A stretch of DNA of 29,712 bases from Parasitella parasitica (lineage: Eukaryota > Mucoromycota > Mucoromycetes > Mucorales > Mucoraceae), in NCBI GenBank assembly GCA_025201805.1, contig MU619241.1:45937-75648 (forward strand), in the 5' to 3' direction. Shown piece by piece: positions 1-10,300 of the stretch (position 1 is its first letter; every line of letters starts with the position of its first letter). Both the position numbers and the translations under genes were made by a program. The notes under the pieces are model-generated. The model was not told where the DNA came from. It made no database searches and saw nothing but the letters and a program-made list of their open reading frames with translations.

Positions 1-88
1 CGAGAATTCTTGGTTAGGCTAAAGCGAGCAATCATATAAAACGGAGTTTTTCCATCATTATCTATCTGAGCAAGTTTAGATGCCATAC
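1..88 (-). CDS. Possible ankyrin-repeat protein, N-terminal fragment cut by window edge
   Basis: On the minus strand an ATG at 88-86 opens a frame that stays open to the window edge (29 codons). It contains IDNDGKTPFYMIAR, which resembles the start of an ankyrin repeat (consensus D-x-x-G-x-T-P-L-H-x-A-A). Ankyrin repeats are protein-interaction modules, so no specific function follows. The same frame also reads open some way upstream of this ATG, so the real start or an upstream exon could lie elsewhere, and that stretch would overlap the leader of the divergent F-box gene. The fragment is very short and the match is to a loose consensus; it may be chance. Confidence 0.3.
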
Positions 89-96
89 AAATAGTA

Positions 97-104
97 TAAA
101 AGGG
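97..104 (+). promoter_or_regulatory. Putative TATA box of the F-box gene
   Basis: TATAAAAG lies 76 bases upstream of the F-box start codon at 180, a reasonable spacing for a fungal core promoter. It is inferred from sequence only. AT-rich DNA gives such motifs by chance. Confidence 0.35.
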
Positions 105-179
105 ATACCCTTTTGAATATATTTTGGAATGATACCATATTTGCTTTCTTCATGCATTTATAGTCAATCAAGCGAGAAA

Positions 180-831
180 ATGGATCATTTACTCCCAACT
201 GAAATCATAACAAACATCCTTGGTTACATGTCAATCACTGACTTGGTTTGTATTGAGAGAGTCTGTCGCTCATTCCAGTCATTTTCTTTGTGTGAAATCG
301 AAAAACGCATTATTAAATCCAATGATGAGTGGGGGGTTTTGGTAAATTGCATGCATTAATCTTCTGATCAGCCACTAACCAAGCATGTAGATACACTTGA
401 GCCAAGTGTGCGCAAAGCCAACCAGGTTCGACACTACAACAAAGAAAGCCTATTATTCGATACTGATGGATCCTGTGAAAGTAAAGACCATGTTTGATCA
501 TCGTCGTCCCATCCATTGTTCTCTACTTCGCAAAAGGACTCCAAGATTCCAATCATATAATCAAAATGGGTTTATCATCACAGTGGAAAAAGGAATGGGG
601 GAAGGCAAAACATTGCAGTTGGATGTCAAAAATGAAGTCTGTCAAGTTCATGCTGCTCTTACCAGGTTACCATCTTCCTTCAGCACCACTTTAGATTCAT
701 CATTGCGCGATGATCAAGCACAGAAACAGGAAATATTGCCAGCAACAACCAAGATAATGGCCCCTCTCCCTTTAATATATACCCTTCAAATCACTGAATT
801 AAGCTTGCCATTATCTACTATTGCTGCATAG
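180..831 (+). CDS. F-box domain protein, 2 exons
   Basis: The exons are 180-341 and 391-831, giving 200 residues. The 49-nt phase-0 intron 342-390 starts GTAAAT, contains CACTAACC as branch site and ends GTAG; splicing removes an in-frame TAA and joins the two frames exactly. Residues 1-45 form an F-box: MDHLLPTEIITNIL, then LVCIERVCRSFQSF, the usual L-P-x-E-I and V-C-R-x-F pattern. F-box proteins bind Skp1 through this domain and present substrates to SCF ubiquitin ligases. The remaining 150 residues show no repeat I can name (no WD40, LRR or Kelch pattern), so the substrate is unknown. An in-frame upstream ATG at 129 would add 17 residues; 180 is preferred because it places the F-box at the N terminus. 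The domain call is firm enough, the orthologue is not known. Confidence 0.72.
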
Positions 832-833
832 AT

Positions 834-839
834 AATAAA
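834..839 (+). terminator. Putative poly(A) signal of the F-box gene
   Basis: AATAAA begins 3 bases after the F-box stop codon. It matches the canonical eukaryotic polyadenylation hexamer, but AT-rich DNA yields it often and fungal signals are loose. Confidence 0.3.
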
Positions 840-1158
840 TATGTGGCAGTTGGTCCTTTTTTAGAAACCCTTTAGGGTTACCATGACGATTTCGTATAAC
901 TTGTGTATAGTATAAAGTATATCAGCTCTTTAAGGTGTTTACCATAAATGTATTGCTTGGTTTAATACGATCAGGTGTCACTCATTTCCACCCGTAAAAA
1001 CTTTCTTTGCTTGCTTCTTGGGCCCCATCCTTCCAATAGACACTATTTAGCATTCAGTACACTGTTGAGCTACGGTATGCATCTGGTTAAAACTGCGACA
1101 GCTAAAATCTGGACACTTACGTGTATTGTCTTGCGGTTGCTTTTCAACACTTGCAATC
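840..1158. other. Spacer between F-box and RING genes
   Basis: About 320 bases without a supportable gene. It should hold the F-box 3' UTR and the promoter of the RING gene. An open frame at 975-1166 has no recognisable domain and overlaps the first RING exon, so I treat it as chance. Confidence 0.5.
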
Positions 1159-1957
1159 ATGTCTAGTTATTTTGGTATGTAGTATAATCGTAATTAATTC
1201 AGTCATTGTTTGTAGTGATGCCCTCTTTAGATGAACTTGGGATTAGCTCTACTCAGAACAAAAAGAAGACGTACGATGTCGAGTTGGGTGCATTCATGGA
1301 CCCTGACTCTGGATCAATTCTATCGCCAGACTCAAGCAGAAATAGAGGAGATTCTACGGCCAATGTGCAGCAATTGATACACGCAGCCAAGTAAAAGTGG
1401 TGTATATGCATAAGACGCTTTCTTTCTTACAATACATATATGATCTTAGTTTCTTCAGTCAATTCCGAGAACAGATGCAAGCAGGAGGTGATGCTGACCA
1501 AGAGCACTTTTTGGATAACCTAGTATCACAGCTATTGGAGGAATCCCAAGGCAATGCAAAAGGGCCGCCACCAGCATCGAGACGGTTTATCGATACGTTA
1601 CCCACTGTCAAGCAGAATACATTGGATAGGTAAGTCGCATCAGAAAGAAAAGAAGCTAGGTTAGTAATCTTTCTAGCTATTAGTGAGGAAACCTGTATTA
1701 TTTGTAAAGACGGCTTGAAATTTAACGAGAGCTCGGTAACACGAATGCCATGGTGAGTTGCTGTTGCACACATTACATGATTATTTACTGTTTCAAAGCA
1801 CTCACTACTGTTTAGTGGGCATTTGTTTGATCGTGAATGTATTGTGCCTTGGCTGGAGCTGCATCATACATGTCCCATGTGTCGATTTGAAGTAGAAACA
1901 GACGAGATGGCAAAGCAGCAAGAGGAAGAGGAGCAGAGAGGCTGGATGTATGGATAA
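1159..1957 (+). CDS. RING-finger E3 ubiquitin ligase (RNF126/RNF115-like C-terminal part), 5 exons
   Basis: The exons are 1159-1174, 1216-1390, 1459-1629, 1684-1752 and 1816-1957, giving 190 residues; all four introns (41, 68, 54 and 63 nt) are GT-AG and phase-consistent. The C terminus has [15 protein letters not shown] followed by a RING finger: CIIC, then MPCGHLF, EC, and CPMC. The arrangement, with [15 protein letters not shown], is that of the RNF126/RNF115 group of RING-H2 ligases, which recruit E2 enzymes to ubiquitinate substrates. The position normally held by the second His (HLFH) is Asp here (HLFD). The N-terminal zinc ribbon typical of RNF126 is not visible. The last residues form an acidic Glu-rich tail. 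The first exon is only 16 nt; the start could instead be the ATG at 1218, which would drop six residues. The family call is good, the exact orthologue is unknown. Confidence 0.8.
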
Positions 1958-2050
1958 CATAGTAATTGTGATCTTAAGCTGCTGGAGTCGCACATAACTG
2001 ACTATTATATCGCACTATTTGTTGTTGAGATATCATAATCAGTTTCATGA

Positions 2051-2056
2051 AATAAA
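2051..2056 (+). terminator. Putative poly(A) signal of the RING gene
   Basis: AATAAA lies 94 bases past the RING stop codon, a plausible 3' UTR length. It is a motif match only. Confidence 0.3.
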
Positions 2057-2090
2057 TCACCTCGTTGATCCACTAACTGATATATACTAA

Positions 2091-2306
2091 ATGGCAGTAC
2101 CTACTGCTGCTATTTCACGAAATACTCTATTTTCCCCATTCCACAGCGCAGCGTCTCCTGTGGAAATGCTTGCTTCCAGTAATGACAGTAAAATGTTCAA
2201 CCATATAAAATGTAAAGCGACCATCTCAAATTCAGGGGCAAAAACAAACTTTTCTTTTGCAGGAGGTGCAATTATACTTGATTTATCGGAAGCAAATACC
2301 GAGTAA
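2091..2306 (+). CDS. Doubtful small ORF, 71 residues
   Basis: ATG to TAA, 71 residues, beginning MAVPTAAISRNTLF. I do not recognise it: it has no transmembrane segment, zinc-binding pattern or repeat. It is Ser/Ala-rich and moderately hydrophobic near the C terminus (GGAIILDL). It lies in the same orientation as both neighbours, shortly after the RING gene's probable poly(A) signal. It could be a small gene, an exon of an unseen gene, or chance. The rest of the spacer 1958-2974 shows only homopolymer and pyrimidine tracts. Confidence 0.2.
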   Translation: MAVPTAAISRNTLFSPFHSAASPVEMLASSNDSKMFNHIKCKATISNSGAKTNFSFAGGAIILDLSEANTE

Positions 2307-2860
2307 ATAGTATTTTAATATATCCCCAAAATACAGCAGCAGCTTTTTTACTGCTGCACAATTGACGCGTGCCATATGCCCATCCTTTAAGGTTTCTTGC
2401 CATATCTCGGGAATGCGGGGATGTTCCGTTTTGCTTGTGTGTACGGAATGGATGTGATACTTTGTCTTTATGCCTACATTACTGTTTCTCATGGATTCTT
2501 GTTTGTAAAATGTGCTTATATTAAAAAAGAAAATATTTGTGCAATGGCTTCCATATTGCTATAGAGATGGCAAAAATCAGCTTTTTAACCTGCAAACATA
2601 CAAGCACCAAAGCACATAATAACGTAGTAATGAAGAAGATTATTATAAATCAGACGGTGATACATTTTGCTATATATCAGTTGATCCACAGACCCCCCCC
2701 CCTCCTCTTCTTCATCTATCAAGCCATATCCTTATTTTTCCCGCCAAAACACCCCCCATATTCTTTCTATGGGCTTAATGCAACCATTATGTTAAATATT
2801 GTAATGGACTGTATTTATACTTTTGATCTGTGTGTATAATAATATATGGATAGATGAATT
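2307..2860. other. AT-rich spacer, no supportable gene
   Basis: Several short frames are open on both strands, none with a domain I recognise. A run of about a dozen C residues near 2692-2703 is the only marked feature. The segment presumably holds the distal promoter of the zinc-finger gene. Confidence 0.4.
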
Positions 2861-2974
2861 TTTTTCTTTTGTTTATCTATTTGTTATTTGATCAGTATTT
2901 CTATCTATTTTTTTTCTTTCCTTCCTTCCATCTCTTTTTTCCCTTTCTTTACTACATTTTACTAAATCAACAGC
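2861..2974 (+). promoter_or_regulatory. Pyrimidine-rich leader of the zinc-finger gene
   Basis: The sequence directly before the start codon at 2975 is almost entirely T and C on the coding strand, with CCTTCCTTCC and TTTTTTCCC runs, ending in TAAATCAACAGC before ATG. Similar CT-rich leaders precede the AP-2 alpha gene and the FHA-RING gene in this window. In fungi such tracts often lie around transcription starts; the role here is inferred. Confidence 0.4.
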
Positions 2975-4413
2975 ATGCCATCTTCAGATGATGATCAAAA
3001 TGCCTCCAGGATTTTTGCTTGTCCTCAATGCCCTAAAAGTAAATCATGCTTTCCCTGAAAACAACAGCCGCTTAGCTTGTAACTAACATGCCTTTTTTTT
3101 TCTCTCTCTCTCTTCAGTCTTTGCTACTCGCTCGAATTTGTAAGTAAACTTGCCTACACCCCCCCCCTTTTTCTTCTCTCTTTCCCTTGAAAAATAAAAC
3201 TAACTCGTCGGTAAAATAACCAGGAAGCGCCACATGGAAAACCCAAATATACACAACATACCTTACGTCCGAAGTCGCGATCAAAAACGATGGAAGGGCC
3301 ACTCTAAAAAAGTTGTGTCAAAAGAAGAAACCACAGAAAGGTAAAGCGCAAAAAATCAATCATGTAATAATTGTTGCATTGACAAATTTTCTGATCTGTT
3401 TCAGTAACAATGATAGAATGCGCAAATGGAGAGCAGAAAACAGAGAAAAAAATAGACAAAATGACTTGCGCTGCCGTGTATATCGTTTGGCACGCCAAAA
3501 GTACGGTGATCATGATTCCGCTGACAAACAAGCATTTGTTAGGGAAGAAATTGCAAGAAGACTGGGTAGACGCATGATGATGGAAAGAAGAGAGTCCAAT
3601 GGCTGGGTCCCACCTCTTCGCATGCGAGATTCTTTGCGCTTGATGAGCCCCGTTTTACAGTATTCGTCTTTATCCCCATCAGGCCCTACATCTCCAAGCA
3701 GCACTGCATCAACTACCAGTGATATCATTGAATTGCCATTCTACAGCGCACCACAGCAAAAAATTGAATTGCCATCGATTGATAGATTTACTCGTACGAA
3801 TTCGTGGTCTTCTTCTCCACCTGATTTCTCATCAGCCTCATCCAGCCCTGTACTTCCGCATCTGTCACCTTCATTACAACGTCGCACTAGCAGTAGCAGC
3901 ATTAGTAGTGTCAGTAGTGTCACAAGTGACAGCCAAAATAACCACGACAACAACAACAAAAAGAGACGTCGATCATCTTCCCATCATTCGACTACTCCGG
4001 TGCCCACAGCGAAAAGAGCAGCTCACACATCACAAACTGCAGTAGCACAAGAATCGGCACAGGAAGCATCAGCAATGTCATTTGTTAAAGTTGAAGGAAA
4101 GAAAGCAGGAGAAGCCAAAGATGACTTTTGTGTACTACCATCTATGCATGCTTTCCTATCCTACAATGCAGCTTCATCACCTGCCTCTGCCTCTGCCTCT
4201 GCCTCTGCTGAACAACAACAACAACAAATTCAACAACATCGTTATCAGCAGCAGCAGCAGCAGCAGCAGCAGCACCAGGAACAACAAGAACAATGTTGCA
4301 TACCTACAGTTACTACAAAAGGTGGAATTAAATATGTCGATTCAAGCAAAATACTAGACGAATTCGTTGGCGTGGTTCTAAATTACGTTGATAATGCAAC
4401 AGTAGCACAGTAA
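2975..4413 (+). CDS. C2H2 zinc-finger protein with basic domain and Ser/Gln-rich tail, 4 exons
   Basis: The exons are 2975-3038, 3118-3139, 3224-3340 and 3405-4413, giving 403 residues; the introns are 79, 84 and 64 nt and all phases agree. Residues 16-39 form one C2H2 finger: CPQCPKIF, SNL, KRH, then a second His after six residues (HMENPNIH), with the conserved Phe and Leu in place. A very basic block follows (NDRMRKWRAENREKNRQND, LRCRVYRLARQ), which resembles the fungal DUF3020 domain from memory. The rest is low complexity: Ser/Thr/Pro-rich, an Ala-Ser tandem repeat and a Gln tract near the C terminus. This is the make-up of a nuclear transcription regulator; the target is unknown. The finger is encoded across three exons, the middle one only 22 nt. 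The single finger with wide His spacing makes DNA binding likely but not certain. Confidence 0.78.
4183..4272 (+). repeat. In-gene tandem repeats: hexamer (Ala-Ser) then CAA/CAG tract (Gln)
   Basis: A GCCTCT hexamer is repeated about four times (around 4190-4208), giving alternating Ala-Ser. CAA repeats and then about nine CAG units (around 4245-4272) follow and encode Gln. Both lie in the disordered tail of the zinc-finger protein and are likely to vary in length between strains. Confidence 0.85.
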
Positions 4414-6853
4414 ACAAACTATTATTGTAGCCAAACAAAAAACCAACTGCTGCTTACACATAAACAAAAACAAAGCCTTTATGTTTTCCATAATATCATT
4501 CCATTATACACTCATCAACTTCATCATTCATCAGCTTTTATTTCTTTGCCATCATCTAGTTTTTATTATACATACCATTTTTTTTCACGTACATTTAGTT
4601 AAATCACACATTAAAAAATGTTCTTTTACCATCATTACAGACATGACAATTCAATGTTATAAATATAATGTTTATCAAACACAATTACTGCTGCTTTTGG
4701 TTTAGAATTTTTTTTTATAGTTCCACTTGGCAGCATGTTGATCATGCTTTAATATTTGTTTTCTAAATGTACATGGTGCAAATGAAGTAGTTCAATGAGG
4801 CATCCTTTATTTCATTCTAGGCGAAAGATCAGCGTGCCACCACTGAATTGCATCTGTTTCTCGAGCTTATTTTAGCATCATCTTGCTCAAGATTTGCACC
4901 ACAATGTGGACCCCAGCAAAGCTAAATGATAGGGCAAGGAGAACTGTAAATATTTACCGGTTTCAACTTGAAGAGAAAGTTTACAAGACATTAGATAATC
5001 TTTAACAATATAGAAAGAGTTATCTTCAAGTTGGAGCGCTGATTCCTTCAACTATAAACATCGTATACTATTGTTAAGATGGTATGATGGGCAAGACCTT
5101 TATTGATCACAGAAGTCAACACAAGAGCGTAACAAGAGTCTCATTTAGCTGGGAATTTGGGCAGCCATTAGAGTAAAAGGTTATAAAACGAGAGATTCTA
5201 GGCCGTATCTATTTTATATGACAATGGCAAGTAAAAATAATTTGCTAAATTGGTCATTTTTTGAAGCAAAGAAAGGGTTCATGCTCCTGTTTTCATTCTT
5301 GTCAAAATCAATTTTTTCCAAAGAAAATTTATGAATACAGGAATGTCATGGGCCGTAGAAGCAGTAATTGTTTTGCTATACCTACGGTAGCAGATGAATA
5401 CAATTTTCAAAAGTGCGCTTTGGTTTATGTAATTACTGCGTATACGCAAGTAAAGACAATATGTACCTGCTTTGCAACTACCAGAACGGTGGATAAAAGA
5501 TCAAGCAACAATATATTCCTACCGTTCAATTTCATGGATTACTATTTCTTGTTGTTATAATTTCGAAAAAATTCAGTTATCTGTATTTACAATAAATTAT
5601 GCAATTATAATAAAAATACAACTTATCGGTACAATTGTTGCTTACGATGTTTTATATACGAAATAGAGACAGGGAGCAGGATCCGATTATTTAAAGTAAA
5701 TACCGAATGGTGAGTATGATTTTTGAAAATTATCTTTGGTGAAACATTCAAAAAGCACTATATGAAAATGGAGACCCAGTTACTCAATTGATAGCAATTT
5801 GCGAAAAAGTATTGAAGATAGGTGCCATAGAATAGGCTCAATTATTTTGAAAATAACACAGTGTCCTGCGTTTATATAATTCAAGGTGGTAAATGGCAAA
5901 AACCTGTTTGTATGCCAATCCTTGAAATAGGCACAGCAGGTGATTGATATGATAAATCAGGGAAAATAATAATAAGGATTGTCCATTTTACCAAATACAA
6001 AGCTAAATACTTCGCTGATTGATAGAAGCTGCCTATTTATATTGACTAAATCTGCTTGAATCAGCCACCAAACAGCAGTAATAATAATATGATCATAACT
6101 TGTGCTAAATGAACAGTAGAACCGAGATCGAGCTTTAAGAAAACATTATTGGGTGAAATCAATGCTATCAAGTAAATAAGACTTATAAATTTATTGGCAG
6201 AACACAGATTTCATACCAAAATTGCACATAAACGCATGTAGGTTCTGGTAGAGATTAAAATTTGAATTGGTTTACGTATAGCTGATACTAGCACAATTTG
6301 GGTTGGACATTTTGTTGATTACTTCTATTTACTAGATAGAGTATTCAGTGACATTTAACCTTAGATCAGACTAGGAACGGTTGCCATGACAATTGAGTTG
6401 AGATTGTGATAACTGTGATATTCTATGGATACAGCATGTTTCACTCTCTCTGAATAATTTTGTAAACTGTTGGGTAATTCTTATAGTCTATTTACTTCAA
6501 CTATAGTTGATTTTTTTCAACTAAAGGTTTATTGTAACTTCACAATGTGAGCGTAGTTAATGACCTCAGTTTAATGTGACAAAACCATCTTAATATAACA
6601 AAGGCATGAAATAATCAAAAAAAACACACTTTTTTCCCGTCATCTGTCTTGCCTCTAAATCTTTTAAACGGTCCACTTGCTTTATATTATATTAAGCTCA
6701 AACTAGTAAAAACACTGAATCAGTTGTTCTAAGCCGAGATCAATTAAGTTAAGCTGAGATCCCTACTAGATTTCTCATCATTTTTTTTTTTTTACTTTGT
6801 AAACTACTGAAAAAAAAAAGAGCATGATAGTTGGCCTCTACTACGATACTTGT
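4414..6853. other. 2.4 kb AT-rich intergenic region
   Basis: The first few hundred bases are probably the zinc-finger 3' UTR. No convincing gene follows. A 99-codon frame at 5261-5560 has several Cys residues but no domain I recognise. Reverse-strand translation near 4800-4900 and 6050-6250 gives protein-like stretches broken by stops, which could be old transposon remains, but I cannot identify them. A 14-bp perfect palindrome TCAACTATAGTTGA lies at 6497-6510. Confidence 0.5.
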
Positions 6854-7186
6854 CTAAACATAAGAATGACCAACAAAACCTTCAAAGTCACTCAGCTTTA
6901 AGCTATGGGATGCTTCGCCGATTCGTGTCATCAACATCTCGTTTTCCAACGACCTATTGAGCCTAACTTTGCTCTTAACGATCGACCAAAACAGCTCAAT
7001 ACGATTGAGTTCAAAAGAGTATGACGAAAGGTAGGCATATCGATATCCTTGAGACTCGATATTTTTAGAAATATCTTTACCCTGGTGAATAGAAGCATGT
7101 AACTTTGATTTTGGCAAGCATGCGAATTCAGAACAGGCGGGATACCATCTTAATCTTGGAAAAGAGTGTAGAAGCGAGTACTCCAC
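6854..7186 (-). pseudogene. Decayed IS630/Tc1-mariner (DDE) transposase, C-terminal fragment
   Basis: The minus-strand frame of 110 residues ends naturally at 6854. It carries the C-terminal signature of IS630/Tc1-mariner transposases: ASIHQGKDI, then YAYLSSYSFELNRIELFW and SIVKSKVR. In intact members the first motif reads D-N-A-x-I-H and carries the second catalytic Asp, and the E in the N-x-I-E-x-F-W motif is the third acidic residue. Here the second Asp position reads LHASIH, so a catalytic residue is missing, and upstream of 7186 the frame breaks into stops. It is therefore a dead, 5'-truncated copy. It lies only about 200 bases upstream of the TOM1-type gene on the opposite strand. I could not find clear terminal inverted repeats. 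Confidence 0.7.
6854..7186 (-). mobile_element. Relic of a Tc1/mariner-superfamily DNA transposon
   Basis: The transposase fragment marks the remains of a cut-and-paste DNA transposon. Its true borders are not visible; the surrounding AT-rich DNA at 6650-7390 may include more of it. Imperfect 11-bp direct repeats (AAGCCGAGATC at 6731 and AAGCTGAGATC at 6751) lie on its 3' side and might belong to an end. Confidence 0.5.
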
Positions 7187-7391
7187 TCATCTTGAAAAAA
7201 ACGATGAAAAACCACCCTTTTGGCGTTGGGAACGACTGCAAGTCAATCAGTCCTCGGTAAGAGCTGTGACATTGAGGCAACTCCGCATTGTGAGGAAAAA
7301 ACGAAACATTTCAAAGAACTTTCCTTGTACTTTTAACCATTTCGATTAACCTCTTTGGTGAAAGACTTGAATAAAAAACAACAATAATAGT

Positions 7392-10300
7392 ATGAAGATT
7401 ACAAGGGTTCCCAACAGAAAACCTGCTCCTTTGGTAGGGTCTTTTTTTTTTTTTTTTTTCTAATATTGTTAGGTTCCTGCAACAGCCGTCAAACACTTGG
7501 TTGAAGATGATCAAAATGATATAAAAATCTGGGTATTGCGATCCTGGCCTTTCCCTAGAGGCGATTTATTTCAATTTGTTGCTGTTTTAAATCGCTTCGA
7601 CGCAATTTTGGCTACAACATGCCATGACTACCAACTGTATGAAAATCAAATACAAAAGAAGCCCTTTTTGGTAGAAACTAAACAAATGTTGCTGGCTATA
7701 TTGGAATTTTCAAAGATCTTATTTGAAAATTGTACAAACAGAAACATTTACAATTCCTACGAGGTACAGTAAGAAAGACTCTTGAATAACGTCCTGTACT
7801 GATGTTTGATGTTAGCATTTAAATAATCTATTGAACACAACTGACATTGATATTTTGGAGGCTGTGTTACGACTCATGTTAAGACCAGCACAGCGCGTGA
7901 ATAATCCTAAAGCAGTACAATCCAGTTTCTTGGCACATCAGGATAAAGTGACGGAATTAGCGAGAGGAGGATCCATCGCAGACTTAGCCTCGATGGAAAC
8001 GACCAATGGCAATAGTAGGATTTGCATGTCGTTTTTCCGTACTAGCACAGGTGGAGAGACAAAAGAAGAGGAGGGCTTGCAGGCAATCAATATCAACGTT
8101 GCACCAAACCAAAGCACAGATGGAGAATTGTTTTGGAAACTTGTAGAGGAATACCAAGTGCCTAAGGAGAACCATTTTGAACTTTTGAATAGGGTTAGAA
8201 TTGCAAATCATATGGCAGATGTCGCAATCCGTCAGCAGCTATTGATCATTCGGTTTACGTCAATAGTTATTATGGGTAAACATACAATGAGAAGGGCCAT
8301 CACAATCACTAACTGGTCTAAATAGCTCACACTATGTCTGAGACGATGGCACAAAATAGAGTCTTTATTTATGAGCCTCATCTAGTCTCTCAGATTGCTC
8401 AACTTGTATCTTATGACAACAATATTCCTGTAGATATTCAAACTTATGCCTTGTATGCTTTGGACGGCATTGCCCGACACAAGGCAAAGGTGACCGAAGT
8501 TTTAGCTGCGTTCAATGCTTCCGCTAATCATGGAGTGCTACTTCACATCCTTCGTCGACTGCACCAACCTGCATCTGGCAAGTCATTTGTTCATCCAACC
8601 GTGTAGCCAGCTCTACTAACAAGTCTTGATAGTCTATACCGTCGACTTTTTGGACGCATTATTCGCTTTATTGACATTTTTAGTATCAACATCTGCCGGT
8701 GGGGCCATGCTCATGTCAGCAGGCATCATGTCGACCTTAATTCAAGCCCTGGATCACACAAGCAGCTCAAATACAGTCTATAGAAAGGCTTTGATCAAAA
8801 TGATTGGCTTATTAGATACGGTAATGAGCAACATCAACACATCATTTTCGACATTCTGTAGCGCGAATGGATTGGAAGTACTACTCAGAGTGATTCAAGC
8901 CCAAGTAGACGAATGCATTGGCAGTAACCAACAGCCGCCCAACTACGATGCATTGACTCTTGTGAAAAATGCATTGAGATTTTTGATCCGCATGATGGAA
9001 TCAAGCGACACGGCAGACGGCCTACGAAATCTGATAGAATCGAGCATCCCGCACACGATCATGAAGGTCATGGAGCATCATCACATTTTTGGGCCCAGTG
9101 TATTCGCGCTCGTAACCAATGTGGCTACCACATTCATCCATAACGAGCCAACATCACTTTCGGTATTGCAGGAGATCAAATTGCCGCAAACATTTTTAAC
9201 AACATTTGCGACATTTGAGCAGCCCAATTTTGAAGTTTTGATGGCGGCTGTGCATTCGTTTGGCGCTATATGCCTAAATGATACAGGGTTAGACATGTTC
9301 AACCAGGCCAACCCACTGCCTCATTTTTTCAAGCTGATGACATCCTCCAGTTTTGTTACAAATGCATCAGATGTGGGCAATGCAATGTCCTTGGGTACCA
9401 CCATGGACGAATTGATCAGACATCATCCCAGATTGAAGGGACAAGTGTTCAGCTGCGCGAACCAATTACTGCAGCAAGTCATCGAAATTGGGCATTCGGA
9501 AAAGGGCAAGCCTTTGGACAACTGCCATGAATTGGTGTTTGAAAGAAAAGCACAAGATCCTCCTGCAGAAAGAGCAGAATGTCTATTGCTTGGATTTGTA
9601 GATCTAGTTGCAAGAGTAAGTGCAGCTGTCGGGTAACTTTTGCTCTAGTTTGTGTTGGGCTGACTCTGTCTGATGTAGTTTTTGGAAGGGTTCTTGCGAA
9701 ATGTGGATAATGTCAAAGAATTTGTTAGATACGGTGGTCCAGAGTTGCTTTTGCGCTATTATTCGCTCCCAATGCTCCCCTACGACTTTTCTGTGTCAAA
9801 CGCATTCGATTCTCTCGGTTTTGTGTTTCGTGTGATTGCAGATGTATCCCCAAATGCACTTTCCAAACTCATCGCAGCCACAGTCTATGAATCATCGCGA
9901 TTCATCTTTACCGAACTAGACAACAGGAAATCTGTAGTGTATGACTACGCTGAAGCCAACGGTAAGCGATGACAGCACTGGAAGATTGTACTTGCGCATA
10001 TTCATATTGCATGTATCACAGGAACTGACCAACTGTCGCGAAAAGCAGGAAACGACATGTTTAGAAAATTTAGTGTATTATTTGGCTATATTGGATTGCT
10101 ATCGACTATTTTTTCGTCTGCAATCTTGACAAGCAACAAATTTGCTGGGCGTTTGGTTGAATGGTGTGTTGAAAAGAACGACGAGTACAAGAGCATCGTT
10201 CAGTTACTTGGTGACATTCACCGGACCATGGTTTGGCAAAACATCTTGCTAAGAGACTCTGTTCCCAAATCATGGTACAGTACAACACAATTGCAGCAAC

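Noticed and set aside
421-431. GGTTCGAC resembling a tRNA B box
   Set aside because: It lies in the F-box coding exon and no cloverleaf or A box surrounds it.
975-1166. 63-codon plus-strand frame before the RING gene
   Set aside because: No domain, and it overlaps in another frame the first exon of the RING gene; best taken as chance in promoter DNA.
2537-2839. 100-codon plus-strand frame
   Set aside because: Composition follows the AT-rich and poly-C DNA, there is no domain, and it sits in the distal promoter of the zinc-finger gene.
3719-4357. Long alternative frames over the zinc-finger exon 4
   Set aside because: Shadows of the repeat-rich coding sequence; the main frame is fixed by three phase-consistent upstream exons.
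4800-4910. Protein-like minus-strand translation (QMQFSGGTLIFRLE and, in another frame, IQWWHADLSP)
   Set aside because: Stops interrupt each frame after a few residues and I could not link either string to a family.
5261-5560. 99-codon Cys-containing plus-strand frame
   Set aside because: The Cys residues do not form a zinc-binding pattern, there are no splice partners, and the DNA is AT-rich without other gene signals.
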